Assembly: GCA_934216155.1 (NCBI GenBank)
Contig: CAKQBK010000002.1
Coordinates: forward strand, 22,784 to 86,783
Direction: 5' to 3'
Length of the DNA stretch: 64,000 nt
DNA from: an uncultured Dialister sp.
GTDB taxonomy: Bacteria > Bacillota > Negativicutes > Veillonellales > Dialisteraceae
The first letter of the stretch is position 1, and each line of letters opens with the position of its first letter. A program made the position numbers and the translations under genes. Positions 44,846 through 54,540 of this stretch are shown piece after piece. The notes under the pieces are model-generated. The model worked only from the letters and a program-made list of their open reading frames with translations. It did no database searches and had not been told where the DNA came from.

Positions 44846-45287
44846 ACATGATACAAAATGGTTGTCAATAAAAAAGCAGTTAGAAGTGAGAAGTTAGAAG
44901 TGAGAAGTGGTATTAGTCCCATAACGGATTGTCGTACCGTTAGCATTTTATCTCGCTAGAGCTGCCCCCTCAGCCTTCGGCAGCTCCCCCGACAGGGGAG
45001 CCGAGACAGCGGTGTAAACTCACTTAGGGGCGCACAACTTAAGAAGCGCCCCAATACCCCTTTTATAAGATAAACCACAAAACGGTTATCTTCAGGTTTC
45101 ACGTGAAACTTAATGATAACCGTTTTTCCTTCGGCGAGCTATATAGAAAAGAAATATTGCTTCCTGTACCTATCGGTATAAGAGTAATTCGGCGTGCTCG
45201 CCGCCACCACTTCTCACTTCTAACTTCTCACTCCTCACTGCTTTTTATGTTTCCCGTGAAACATGACGCTAGCGATTACCGCTAGTG
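44846..45287. repeat. C2 carrying block D, parS, reversed C1, hybrid parS
   Basis: Heptad tail (about 44873-44907), block D (44908-45024), remainder of C2 (to about 45065), parS variant 45095, reversed C1 and tail (about 45128-45242), hybrid parS 45248. Confidence 0.8.
44908..45024 (-). repeat. Block D, copy 2 (inverted partner at 24076-24186)
   Basis: Reverse complement of the 24076 copy with no difference that I can see across the core, inserted at the same place in a C2 block. The pair could recombine and invert the 21 kb between them. Confidence 0.8.
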
Positions 45288-46340
45288 TCATTTGCGATAG
45301 CTCATTCTCGTCCGATTGATTTTCTCCTGTTCTCGTGCGGCTGCGCCGTGGTCCGGGTCGGCTTCTTCGTCCATTTCATACTGCCACATACGGGTCGGCA
45401 CCAGTTCGCCTTCCTGGCTGGCGGTGTAGCGCATGGACTTTGGCATGGTCTTTACCGTAGAGAGAGGGCTGGTGAAACCGCGACCGATGACGTCGGTGGT
45501 ATTCATAATGAAAAGGAACGCATGGGGATCGATTTCCTCAATGTAATGGCGGAGCCGGGTGATTTGCGTCAAATCGACGATAGCAAAGACGATTTTCTTT
45601 TCTACCCCGGAGAACGCCCCCTGTCCATAGAGCAGCGTTGCTCCGTGATGGATATTTCTAAGAATCGCATCGGAAATTTCTAGCGGCTTATCGGATACAA
45701 TGAAAGCGGCTTTCCGCTGTGCGAACCCGATGACCAGACGGCTGGACAGGTTCGCATTGATATACATGGCAATCAAGGTGCAGATAGCCGGTTCCAGTGC
45801 AAAAATCCAGGCACTGCCTAGGACGATGATGAAATTCAACGCAAAGACCACATAGCCGATTTCCAGATTGTAATATTTCTTCAAAATCGCGCCGATTACA
45901 TCGAGTCCCCCGGTGTTGCTGTTGTAACGATACAAAAGCCCCATACTGATGCCCAGCACCACGCCGCCGGCAATGGCCGATACCAGCGGGTCATGCACCG
46001 CATGGTAGGACGAAAGGAACGACGTCAAATCCAGAAATACAGAGCACAGCACCGTGCCGATGATGGTGATCAGGGTGTAAAATTTCCCCATGAACTTCAA
46101 AGACAAAAGGAGAATTGGCACATTCAAGACCAAGTTCGTCATCCCGATGGGGATGCCCGTCAGGTAATGAAGCACCATGGCGATACCGGTGAGACCGCCG
46201 GCTAGAAATTGATGGGGCACATAGAACGTATTGATGCCCACGGAGTACAGAAACGTACCCACTACGGTGATTCCCAAAATAAAAAACAGCCGCTGCCAGA
46301 AAGTGGGACTTCTAAAATCCGCCCCCAACGGAGTATTCAT
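45288..46340 (-). CDS. YitT-family membrane protein with DUF2179 domain
   Basis: 350 residues. Five or six membrane segments (about 15-190: LFFILGITVVGTFLYSVGIN, GGLTGIAMVLHYL, SAIAGGVVLGISMGLLY, NSNTGGLDVIGAIL), then a soluble DUF2179 domain (AAFIVSDKPLEISDAILRNI, GRGF) and a charged tail. Function unknown; relatives are called YitT/YqfU. ATG at 46340 after AAGGAAGGAA; the longer in-frame start at 46439 is in a parS site. Minus-strand TATAAT at about 46388-46393. Confidence 0.88.
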   Translation of the reverse strand: MNTPLGADFRSPTFWQRLFFILGITVVGTFLYSVGINTFYVPHQFLAGGLTGIAMVLHYLTGIPIGMTNLVLNVPILLLSLKFMGKFYTLITIIGTVLCSVFLDLTSFLSSYHAVHDPLVSAIAGGVVLGISMGLLYRYNSNTGGLDVIGAILKKYYNLEIGYVVFALNFIIVLGSAWIFALEPAICTLIAMYINANLSSRLVIGFAQRKAAFIVSDKPLEISDAILRNIHHGATLLYGQGAFSGVEKKIVFAIVDLTQITRLRHYIEEIDPHAFLFIMNTTDVIGRGFTSPLSTVKTMPKSMRYTASQEGELVPTRMWQYEMDEEADPDHGAAAREQEKINRTRMSYRK

Positions 46341-46734
46341 AGTTTGATTCCTTCCTTGTTGAAATACTAATTCATCTATTTTGACTACATTATAACACAA
46401 GGGACGATAGTGCGATGAATCGCTAGTGCCATGTTTCACGGGAAACGTTTTTCTAAAAGGGTATTATTCTGCATACTTTATGCTGTGAAACATTTCCTTG
46501 CTACCGCGTGCGACAAGGTTAAAAGGGTTATAAAAGGTTATGTTGCAAGAACGTTCTTACAACATAACCCTTTATAACCCTTCATACCCTTTTGCTAAGC
46601 CGATAACATTGCTAGTAATAGACAGGGATTTCAGTAAAATAATAACCTTGTAACCAGCGGAATTTTCTCTTTGTTAGATGATCCAAATCATAGAGGATAC
46701 CCTGGTAGAGCTATGTTTCACGGGAAACTTTTCA
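46341..46734. repeat. yitT promoter region, hybrid parS, block A, hybrid parS
   Basis: Promoter region (46360-46400), hybrid parS 46432, block A with an AGAACGTTCT loop and an extra right arm (about 46448-46713), hybrid parS 46714. Confidence 0.75.
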
Positions 46735-46769
46735 TTGTTTTCCTAAGCAGCCTTTGCTATAATATATAT

Positions 46770-46862
46770 AGAAAAAGGGTACCACCCAAGGGTGGTCAGC
46801 CCCGAGATTATGAAATGGAAAAATCCACCAACTGTCGGGAAACTAGCGGTGGATTTTTTCAT
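46770..46862 (+). ncRNA. Antitoxin RNA of type I module 6 (predicted)
   Basis: Promoter TTGTTT (46735-46740), 17 bp, TATAAT (46758-46763). GGTGGTCAGCCCCGAG segment as in module 4 and terminator AAAAATCCACC / GGTGGATTTTTT (about 46819-46860). Confidence 0.7.
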
Positions 46863-46937
46863 TTATATACGAATGGCTAATACAAGAGCTAAGAGCAAAA
46901 TAAGAAATGTAAAAAAATCATATTTGTTCATATTCAT
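46863..46937 (-). CDS. Small hydrophobic toxin-like peptide (24 aa)
   Basis: MNMNKYDFF then FLILLLALVLAIRI; two residues differ from the 30313 peptide. Intact leader with a minus-strand TATAAT at 47002-47007, no insertion, and AAAGGGGGC as ribosome site. This is the uninterrupted sister of module 4. Confidence 0.7.
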   Translation of the reverse strand: MNMNKYDFFTFLILLLALVLAIRI

Positions 46938-47572
46938 ATATAAAGCCCCCTTTCAGGGGCTGAAAAATCGACCGTTTACCGTTTGAGTGATACCCAGAGG
47001 TATTATACAGAAAAATCCCGCAAAAGTCCACGAGACCTGGCGGGATTTTTATGTTTTACGTGAAACATGACTCTAACGGAAGAAGCACAGCGAAACCCTC
47101 TTCCTTTGGAAGGGGCTTTTTTATGTATGAAATGGATAGAGAAATGTTTCACGTGAAACATTTTTCTAAAAGGGTATTATTCTGCTGATTTCTTTGTGAA
47201 ACATTTCTTTCTATCGCAAGTGGCAGGGTTAAAAGGGTTATAAAAGGTTATGGGAATTACGTTTTTCTTATAACCTTTTATAACCCTTTCTCTTTAGAAT
47301 GAAATCCTTGTGCAACAAACGACAAAAGCACAATAATAACCTTGCGCCTAGCGGAATTTTCTATTTGTTAGATGATCCAAATCATAGAGGATAACCTGTT
47401 ATAGCTATGTTTCTCGTGAAACATGACTCTAATTGCCCAATTAATAAAAGCTATAAAAAGGGGTATTGGGGCGCTTTATAAGTTGTGCGCCCCTTCCACC
47501 ACTCCTCATTCCTCACTCCTCACTGGAGAACGTTTCCCGTGAAACATTTCTCTAGCGGCAAAACCGCCACAA
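46938..47572. repeat. Toxin leader, terminator, shortened block F, block A, C2
   Basis: Toxin promoter and leader (46938-47007), hairpin AAAAATCCCGC / GCGGGATTTTT (about 47011-47051), decayed parS 47052, a collapsed block F (about 47090-47125), perfect parS 47145, block A (about 47161-47400), decayed parS 47408, reversed C2 (about 47450-47525), hybrid parS 47531. Confidence 0.75.
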
Positions 47573-48484
47573 TCATTTGCTCCAATCGTGGTTATACACG
47601 TCATAGTTGGTTTTCCGTTTCAAGTACTGGATACTTTCTTCGATATCATCCAGGAGTTGGGCTTTATCCTTCGGCAAGGTGGCTGCCAGGCGGATGTAAT
47701 TGGACACGTGGTTGCTGCGGAAAATCATATGCTCCGTTTCTGGAAGCTCCATGTGTTCCACCATGAGCTTCAATTCTTCCATGAGACCATACGGCGGGAG
47801 CGGGTGGAATTCGCCTCGCTCAAACTGGGCTTTCAATTCGCTTCCCCGGTACAGCATGAGACACAGCGCAGATAGATAATTCGGTTTGATTTCATTGATG
47901 GCATGGGCCGTAGCCAGCGCATGACGTTCACTGCCTTCCACACCGGCAATGCCCAGAATCACCATGATGGACAGTTCCATGCCAGCGGCGCGGACCCGCT
48001 TGCCCACTTCGATGGACTGCTCCCCGTTGACCCCTTTGCGGATATCTTTGAGCGTCTGGGAATCGCCGCTTTCCATGCCGTAGTACAGAAGAGTCAGCCC
48101 TGCCTTGCGGAGCTGGGTCAATTCTTCTACAGATTTCCGGAGAATATCCCCTGGTGCAGAATAAGAAGCCACCCGTTCCAGGTTGGGGAAATATTTCTTC
48201 AGTGTTTCCAAAATCTTCAGCAACCGGTCCGTAGGCAGCACCAACGCATCCCCATCGGCCAAGAACACCTTGCGCACCCCGTCTCGATCCACCGAGTAGG
48301 CCATAGCAATCTGACGCATAATCTGCTCATCGGATAATTTCTCGAACTTCACACCCCGATACATATTGCAATAGGTGCAACTGTTGTGGGCGCAACCGCG
48401 GGTCACGCGGAGAATAAAACTATCGGCCTCACTGGGCGGACGAAATACAGGGGTATCCCAATCATCAAAAAATAAACCAGACAT
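47573..48484 (-). CDS. Radical SAM protein (303 aa)
   Basis: Cluster motif CAHNSCTYC (residues about 31-39, C-x4-C-x2-C spacing typical of one uncharacterised radical SAM group) after ILRVTRG, followed by VFLADGDALVLP and LLYYGMESGDSQTL. The reaction and substrate are unknown. ATG at 48484 after AAAGGA; in-frame codons upstream lack a ribosome site and read AACAACCAGC repeats. Confidence 0.85.
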   Translation of the reverse strand: MSGLFFDDWDTPVFRPPSEADSFILRVTRGCAHNSCTYCNMYRGVKFEKLSDEQIMRQIAMAYSVDRDGVRKVFLADGDALVLPTDRLLKILETLKKYFPNLERVASYSAPGDILRKSVEELTQLRKAGLTLLYYGMESGDSQTLKDIRKGVNGEQSIEVGKRVRAAGMELSIMVILGIAGVEGSERHALATAHAINEIKPNYLSALCLMLYRGSELKAQFERGEFHPLPPYGLMEELKLMVEHMELPETEHMIFRSNHVSNYIRLAATLPKDKAQLLDDIEESIQYLKRKTNYDVYNHDWSK

Positions 48485-49439
48485 GGTATCATTCCTTTCG
48501 TTTTTCTGATTGTTGCTGGTTGTTGGTTGTTTGAAATCTAACAACCAGCAACCAATAACAAAATATATTGTAAAATTTCTATATGATGAAATATATTTTA
48601 CACGAAAGGAATTGAAAATGCAACTATGAATTTAAATAATTCGATGTGTGATATAATAAAAGCAGTTTGAATGAGTGACTAGTAGACTGGTGACTCGTGA
48701 CTGGGAAGGGAATTAGGGATTAGTAGCTAGGCCCTAGGAATTAGGAAATGTTTCCCGTGAAACATGACGCTTTCCTGCTCGTCATTTCGACCGATGGGAT
48801 TTGTGCGAAATGACATTGTCGAGTAGTCTGGTTCTATGTTGGACAGAAGTGGAGAAATCTAAAAGCAATAGCGAAATCTTGCCAGCTGTATGACAATCCA
48901 ATCCGGAATTCATAACTGATCATGTTTCCCGTGAAACATGACTCTTCCCTTTTCATTACTTCGACCGGTCGTATTTGTACAAACCATAAGAAGAAAGCGG
49001 TAGCGGCACTTTATCTCCCCCAAAGGGCAATGCTATTAAGTTAAGCGAAATATGCGATGATTTCTACTGATGCAAAGGTTACTCAGGTTGCTCAGGATAC
49101 TGAGGTTTCTCACGTTTCTCGAATGAGCCAATAACGCTAGCGTCTATTGGCACATTCGGAGAACCTGAGCAACCTGAGAACCCTTAGAAACTTGAGCAAC
49201 CTGTCCCCACTAGCGGAATCATGTCTATCAACGCAAATCCTTAACTTAACAGCATTACCCCTTTGGGGGAGAACCCAAGAGGGGGCATGCCAAGCGGGAT
49301 GAAAAGAGATGTTGGTTAGTCCCATTTCTCGAATGTGCCAATAGATGCCAGCGTTACCATCTCATTCAAGGAACCTGAGAAACTTAAGAAACCTGAGAAA
49401 CCTTAGCAACCTATCATTAAAACAAGAAATGGACTTTAT
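48485..49439. repeat. Block G fragment, hybrid parS pair, block B copies
   Basis: AACAACCAGCAACC hairpin (about 48515-48560), AT-rich promoter region, GACTGGTGACTCG repeats, hybrid parS 48749, block G fragment (about 48778-48920), hybrid parS 48923, block G end (48955-48975), block B (49028-49257) set into a CCCCCAAAGGG / CCCTTTGGGGG palindrome, partial block B (about 49322-49425). Confidence 0.75.
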
Positions 49440-50306
49440 ATGAATCAAATCATAACAGAAATCGCCTATGCAAAAATCAACCTTACCTTATCGGTGGGAC
49501 AGAAACGCCCTGATGGGTATCACGATATCGACAGTATCATGCACAGTATTTCCTTAGCGGATACCATTACGCTCCAAAAGAGCCATGCACTGACCCTGTC
49601 CATTATTTATGGCAGTGCGCCCAAGGGGAAAGAAAATCTGATGTTTCAAGCGGCGGAATTGTTTTTTGAAAAAACTGGGCTCTCCGGCGGCGTGCACATG
49701 ACATTAGACAAACGGATTCCCGCCGAAGCCGGTATGGGCGGCGGGTCCTCCGATGCGGCGGCGGTGCTCCGGGGTCTTGATCGGCTCTATGACACCCATG
49801 TTTCACGTGAAACATTAGCTGCTTGGAGTGCGTCTCTGGGGGCGGATATTCCCTTCTGCGTCATGGAAGGCGCCGCTCGCTGCCAGGGCATTGGGGAAAA
49901 AATCACATCTCTCACCCCGTGGGAAGGACTGCCGCTGGTGATCCTTCGTCCCAACGTTTCTGTTTCCACCGGCAAAGCCTACAAAGAACTGGACCAGCTC
50001 ACCCAGAAACCAGCGAATACCACGCCGGCCGCGCTGAAAGCTTTAGAAGAAAGAAATATTTCCTCTCTGGAAACGGCCCTTTCCAATGACTTTGAAACCG
50101 GCCTCTTCCCCTTGGAACCCATCCTGAAAGACACCTCTTTTTACCTACATAGCCTAAGCCGTCCGCACCTCATGACCGGCTCCGGATCCGCCTTCTTCGT
50201 TTTGGCAAAAGATACCATCGATCAGAAACAATTAGCAGACCTGATACGTGAAACCAAACCGGACTGGTTCGTGGCGGAAGCAGTGACTGTGGGGAAAGGA
50301 AAGTAG
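49440..50306 (+). CDS. ispE: 4-diphosphocytidyl-2-C-methyl-D-erythritol kinase
   Basis: 288 residues, GHMP kinase of the MEP isoprenoid pathway. Conserved segments: AYAKINLTLSVGQKRPDGYHD (catalytic Lys and His), PAEAGMGGGSSDAAAV (ATP loop), LGADIPFCV, MTGSGSAFFVL. Full length, no gap. A perfect parS site (49799-49814) is read in frame as VSRET at the point where relatives have LSxEE, just before the LGADIPF segment. The start codon at 49440 has no clear Shine-Dalgarno; a partial block B ends a few bases upstream. No other isoprenoid gene nearby. Confidence 0.95.
   Translation: MNQIITEIAYAKINLTLSVGQKRPDGYHDIDSIMHSISLADTITLQKSHALTLSIIYGSAPKGKENLMFQAAELFFEKTGLSGGVHMTLDKRIPAEAGMGGGSSDAAAVLRGLDRLYDTHVSRETLAAWSASLGADIPFCVMEGAARCQGIGEKITSLTPWEGLPLVILRPNVSVSTGKAYKELDQLTQKPANTTPAALKALEERNISSLETALSNDFETGLFPLEPILKDTSFYLHSLSRPHLMTGSGSAFFVLAKDTIDQKQLADLIRETKPDWFVAEAVTVGKGK
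49799..49814 (+). promoter_or_regulatory. Perfect parS site inside ispE
   Basis: TGTTTCACGTGAAACA, 16 of 16 bases, within codons about 120-125. Read as HVSRET in frame. The family alignment needs no gap here, so the site arose by substitution or by an exact replacement in a variable loop. Confidence 0.75.
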
Positions 50307-50846
50307 TCAAGTTTCCTGTGAAACATGACGCTAGCGGAATCATCTCTAGCGGAAACCCTCTTCCTTTGGAAGGGGGGCAGGGGGGATAGTTCGCACTAGC
50401 GATATACATGAATAGATGTACATAGCGGTGTAGGCGTCTTGTGATGGCGGCTTATCTAACAACTCTTCTTCATCGGCCTATCCCCGGCTCGCAAGCGAGC
50501 CTGCCCCTTCCTGAGGAAGGGGCTCTTTGTATGAAATGGATAGAGAAATGTTTCACGTGAAACATAGCGAAAGGGGTATCTTCAATGCATTGGTTGGCTA
50601 ACAAATCGGTGATGCCGCTAGTCAAAAGGTTATTATTGTGCAACTGCCGTTTTTCAAACAAATAGCTGTATCCATAGAAAAAGGGTTATAAAAGGTTATG
50701 TTGCGAGAACGTTCTTACAACATGACCTTTTATAACCCTTTTAACCTTGTCATTAGCGATAGCATGAAATGTTTCACAGGAGAGAACAGTAGAATAATAA
50801 CCTTTTATCCCTTTGTTTCCCGTGAAACATGACTCTGTCCGTTTCC
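50307..50846. repeat. Block F, perfect parS, block A, hybrid parS
   Basis: Decayed parS 50310, block F (about 50345-50530), perfect parS 50549, block A with an AGAACGTTCT loop (about 50565-50813), hybrid parS 50814. Confidence 0.8.
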
Positions 50847-52703
50847 TTATTTAATATACGCGGTGGCTTTCAGCATGAACATGTTGTCCATTTTCTTATT
50901 GCCCATGTCTTTGGCGTGGAAGCCGTAGTCGGCTTCAATGATGAGACCTTTCATAGGAACAAATTCAGCCTTAGCGAGGTAGAACTTCGCGCCGCCGTAT
51001 TTTTTGCCGGAAGAAGTACCATTCAGAGTATCTTCCAGTTTGTCAGCAAAGTAGGCGGGCATTCTTTTGCCATGCCAGTTGGAATACATATGGCCCATGT
51101 ACTGGTCTACGATATCATTGCTGGATCCGCCAAAGTAGGTGCCTGCTTCACTGTGTACGTAGTCCAATCCAATGGAGAAGGATTTAGCATTCAATACGTT
51201 GGCAGTGCCATAGTGGAGGCCCAAGTTATAGCTTTGTGGCCGTTCATTGTTCAATGGGAGTTTTCTCAAGTTCTTCACGTATTCCCCCTGGACACGCCAC
51301 ATAGGGGTGATGTTGTAGGCACCGGCGAAACCATAGGCTTTGCAAATATGACCGACCGGTCCGAGAGCTTTCATGCCATAGGCATGGAATTCCCACTGGC
51401 CCGGATCTTTATAAATATAGGAGGCGTAAGCCACCGGTACATCTTCATCTTCACCCCAATCCATGACAACATCTTTACCCATCGGATAAAGTGTATCTGT
51501 AGAAGGATCGTAGTGCATGTTTCCAATCATTTTTGCTGGATCTAATTTATCTAATCCTGCTGCAACAGTAGTTGCAACTTGCGCGTAAAATCCTTTTAAG
51601 TTTGGGTCAGAAGCTTTGTCAACAAGATCATTCAATTTTTTTGAGGCCATTTCCATGGTTTGTTTAGTTTGATAAAGGTTTTGACTAGCATTGAGCGCGG
51701 CCTGAGCGTTACCCATGATTGAGGCAAGATCCGTTTTTCCATATTCTTCCATTTCTTTCAAAATTGCGTTCTTTAGGTTTGGATTATCTGCCAACATACC
51801 ATTGATTTTTCCATTGATTAATGGGGTAAGTCCGCTAACCCCATGCATCATCGGACCTGTATACGCATAGTTGATATCGGTCGCACGGCCGTAAGCTACG
51901 GTGAAGCGGCCGCCTTGCTGGTAATCGCCGAAGGAGACGAAAGCCCCTTTGAACTGTCCATCATAGGTATAGCCGGTGACGCCCATTTTAACCGGGAACT
52001 GGCCGATACCGATGAGGTTCTTAGACGGGCCGTAAGGCTGTTTTTCTTTGGACTGTTTCGGACCGAAGTGGTAGGTAGCCCACAGGCGGTTCATGTGCAG
52101 TTCCCCGTCGCCATAACCAGAGCGAACTTTTTTCTGTTCCGGGTCTTTTGGATCCAGTTTGTTCACATCGTAGGGGTCGGTGCCGTTCATGCCCATGGTG
52201 GTTTCCAACTGGCTGTACACGGTATTTCTGTCATCCACGCGGGTGATGGTATTCAAACGGACGCGAGCGGAAATTTCATTTTTCTTTTCGCCGGTGAAGA
52301 TGTTGTCATACCGATCCACGCTCTGCACGCGCAGTTCAGTGATGAGTTCTGTATTTCCTGTCTTCTTTTCCAGTTCTGCCACGCGAACGCCCAGGTTAGC
52401 CAGGTCCTGGTTGTATTCCTGTGCCAGTTTAGCCACAGTGGACTGCTGCTCCTGATTCAGTGCATCTTCCTTAGCCATCAGGCGGGCGATGATCTGTGCC
52501 AATTCGTAGCGGCTTACATTCTTGTCCCCGCGGAATGTGCCGTCCGGGTACCCATCGATGACGCCCTGGTCGGACAACTGTGCCACTGCCTGGTAGGCCC
52601 AAGAATCTTCTGCTACATCAGCAAAAGGATTGGCAGCACTGATGGAAATAGCGGTGCATGCAAAGAACGCTGCCATAGCGGTTTTCAAAAAACGATGCTT
52701 CAT
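50847..52703 (-). CDS. ompM: SLH-domain outer-membrane porin, OmpM type (618 aa)
   Basis: Signal peptide (KTAMAAFFACTAISISAA), one SLH domain (FADVAEDSWAYQAVAQLSDQ ... SRYELAQIIARL), a coiled-coil stalk (about 75-120, AKLAQEYNQDLANLGVRVAELEKK), then a beta-barrel ending in a strand with terminal YIK. In Negativicutes such proteins tie the outer membrane to polyamine-decorated peptidoglycan and act as the main porin. Residues about 285-390 form a helical, Asn-, Ala- and Lys-rich insertion (KEMEEYGKTDLASIMGNAQ) whose codons are AT-richer than the rest. ATG at 52703 after GAGAGGAAT. Confidence 0.92.
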   Translation of the reverse strand: MKHRFLKTAMAAFFACTAISISAANPFADVAEDSWAYQAVAQLSDQGVIDGYPDGTFRGDKNVSRYELAQIIARLMAKEDALNQEQQSTVAKLAQEYNQDLANLGVRVAELEKKTGNTELITELRVQSVDRYDNIFTGEKKNEISARVRLNTITRVDDRNTVYSQLETTMGMNGTDPYDVNKLDPKDPEQKKVRSGYGDGELHMNRLWATYHFGPKQSKEKQPYGPSKNLIGIGQFPVKMGVTGYTYDGQFKGAFVSFGDYQQGGRFTVAYGRATDINYAYTGPMMHGVSGLTPLINGKINGMLADNPNLKNAILKEMEEYGKTDLASIMGNAQAALNASQNLYQTKQTMEMASKKLNDLVDKASDPNLKGFYAQVATTVAAGLDKLDPAKMIGNMHYDPSTDTLYPMGKDVVMDWGEDEDVPVAYASYIYKDPGQWEFHAYGMKALGPVGHICKAYGFAGAYNITPMWRVQGEYVKNLRKLPLNNERPQSYNLGLHYGTANVLNAKSFSIGLDYVHSEAGTYFGGSSNDIVDQYMGHMYSNWHGKRMPAYFADKLEDTLNGTSSGKKYGGAKFYLAKAEFVPMKGLIIEADYGFHAKDMGNKKMDNMFMLKATAYIK

Positions 52704-53149
52704 GATTCCTCTCTCTTCTGAAGTTTTCAAAACTTCCATTCTCAAATGGGAAATATAAAATCTAAACGTCTGAAATAAATCGATTGATTTTTTATTTATA
52801 AAACTAAAACATTATACCCCTGCTTGAAATACATTGTCAATAGGAATTAGCAGCAGGTGATAAAAAGGCAGTGAAGAGTGAGAACGGAAAGAAGTCATGT
52901 TTCACGGGAAACATGACGTTAAAAGGTTATTATTCTGCTGATTTCTGTTGTGAAACATTGGGTCTTCACCGCAAACCACAAGGTTAAAAAGGGTTATACA
53001 AGGTTATGAGGATAATGATATTCCCATAACCTTGTATAACCCTGATAACCTTGACACTTGCGATAGCAGAGAATGTTTCACAGAATGGAGTAGCAGAATA
53101 ATAACCTTTAAGGAAATCGTTTCCCGTGAAACATGATTCTATCGTTTTA
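52704..53149. repeat. ompM promoter region, hybrid parS, block A, hybrid parS
   Basis: AT-rich leader (52740-52840), short heptad tail, hybrid parS 52898, block A (about 52914-53118) and hybrid parS 53119. Confidence 0.8.
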
Positions 53150-53662
53150 TCACATCTTCCCAAATTCCGTTTGAATCAATTTCACACTCTTCAGTACCAC
53201 AAAGGCAATGACGCAGCCGGCACCGCAGGAGACGGCGAAGAGGGAGACGTAGAAGAACGCCCCTTTGGCAGAACCCATGAAGAGTGCCGCAATCGGATAG
53301 GAAAGGAGACCGCCGATGAGGGATGTGCCCACAAATTCTCCCAGCACGGCCGCCCACAGTTTATGGGTGTGGTTGTACAGATACCCCGAAAGGAATGCTC
53401 CCACCATGGAGCCAGGGAACGCCAGGAGACTGCCGGTGCCTAGGATATTTCTGATGAGAGACGTAGTAAATGCCGCAGACGTGCTGTATCGAGTCCCGCA
53501 CAGCACCGCCAGGAAGATATTGATCATGTGCTGCAAAGGAAACGCCTTCGTTACTCCCAGGGGAAAAGCAAACATAGGAGAAAGCAAAACAGCAGCGGCA
53601 GTTAAGATGGCGGAAAAAATGAGCTTCCGCAGAACCATAGGTTTTTCGTTCATAGATGGCAT
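53150..53662 (-). CDS. thiW: ECF transporter S component, ThiW type
   Basis: 170 residues, five to six membrane helices (KLIFSAILTAAAVLLSPMFAF, MINIFLAVLCGT, NILGTGSLLAFPGSMVGAFLSG, LWAAVLGEFVGTSLIGGLLSYP). The FPGSMVGAFLSG and GEFVGTSLIGGLLSYP segments are those of ThiW, the predicted S subunit for a thiazole precursor of thiamine. It would need the shared EcfA-A'-T module encoded elsewhere. No TPP riboswitch seen upstream. ATG at 53662 after AAAGGAG. Confidence 0.82.
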   Translation of the reverse strand: MPSMNEKPMVLRKLIFSAILTAAAVLLSPMFAFPLGVTKAFPLQHMINIFLAVLCGTRYSTSAAFTTSLIRNILGTGSLLAFPGSMVGAFLSGYLYNHTHKLWAAVLGEFVGTSLIGGLLSYPIAALFMGSAKGAFFYVSLFAVSCGAGCVIAFVVLKSVKLIQTEFGKM

Positions 53663-54540
53663 AGGAATGTGCTCCTTTGGGATAGAAAAATAAGTGCGTA
53701 GTGAGTAGTGCGGAGTGCGTAGTGATGGAAGGGGCGCACAAAATTTAGAAGCGCCCCAATATCCCATTTTTTACAAATGGGTCATTGTCGCGTTTCACGT
53801 GAAACATGGGTCTGACGAGCTTCGGGCCTAATCCCTAGGGCCTAGCTACTAATCCCTAGTCATCATCACCATATTTCCTATAGCATAGCACTACGGGAAG
53901 AAAACCGCTAGAGAAATGTTTCCCGTGAAACATGACTCTGGCGGAATCATCTCTAGCGGAAACCCTCTTCCTTTGGAAGGGGGGCAGGGGGGATAGTTCG
54001 CACTAGCGATATAAATGAATAGATGTACATAGCGGTGTAGGCGTCCTGCGATGGCGGCTTATCTAACAACTCTTCTTCATCGACCTATCCCCGGCTCGCA
54101 AGCGAGCCTGCCCCCTTCCTGAGGAAGGGGCTCTTTGTATGAAATGGATAGAGAAATGTTTCACGTGAAACTTTTTCTAAAAGGTTATTATTCTGCTGCT
54201 TTCTGTTGTGAAACGTAGGTCTTTTATCGCTAATGACAAGGTTATAGAAGGTTATGGGAATATCGCTATCGGCTAACCTTTTATAACCCTTTATAACCTT
54301 GTTACTAGCGATGGCATGAAATGTTTCACAACAGAAAGCAGTAGGATAATAACCTTTATTACTTTGTTTCCCGTGAAACATGACTCTTTCCGTTTCCAAA
54401 ATTCGGCGAGCATATAGAAACGGACTTGGAAGCATACGAGACTATCCGTATAAGAGCAATTCGAGGCGCTCGCCGGCCTTCACTTCTCACTCCTCACTTC
54501 TAACTTCTCACTTCTAACTATTCCCCATACTCTTTAAAAA
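53663..54540. repeat. C2, parS sites, block F, block A, reversed C1
   Basis: C2 (about 53690-53775), parS variant 53791, hybrid parS 53917, block F (about 53955-54140), parS variant 54157, block A (about 54173-54364), hybrid parS 54365, reversed C1 with tail (about 54400-54525). Confidence 0.8.

Noticed and set aside
49028-49257. Target duplication for the block B copy at 49028
   Set aside because: Flanks CCCCAAAGGG and CCCCTTTGGG look like halves of a palindrome rather than direct repeats, so a duplication cannot be claimed.
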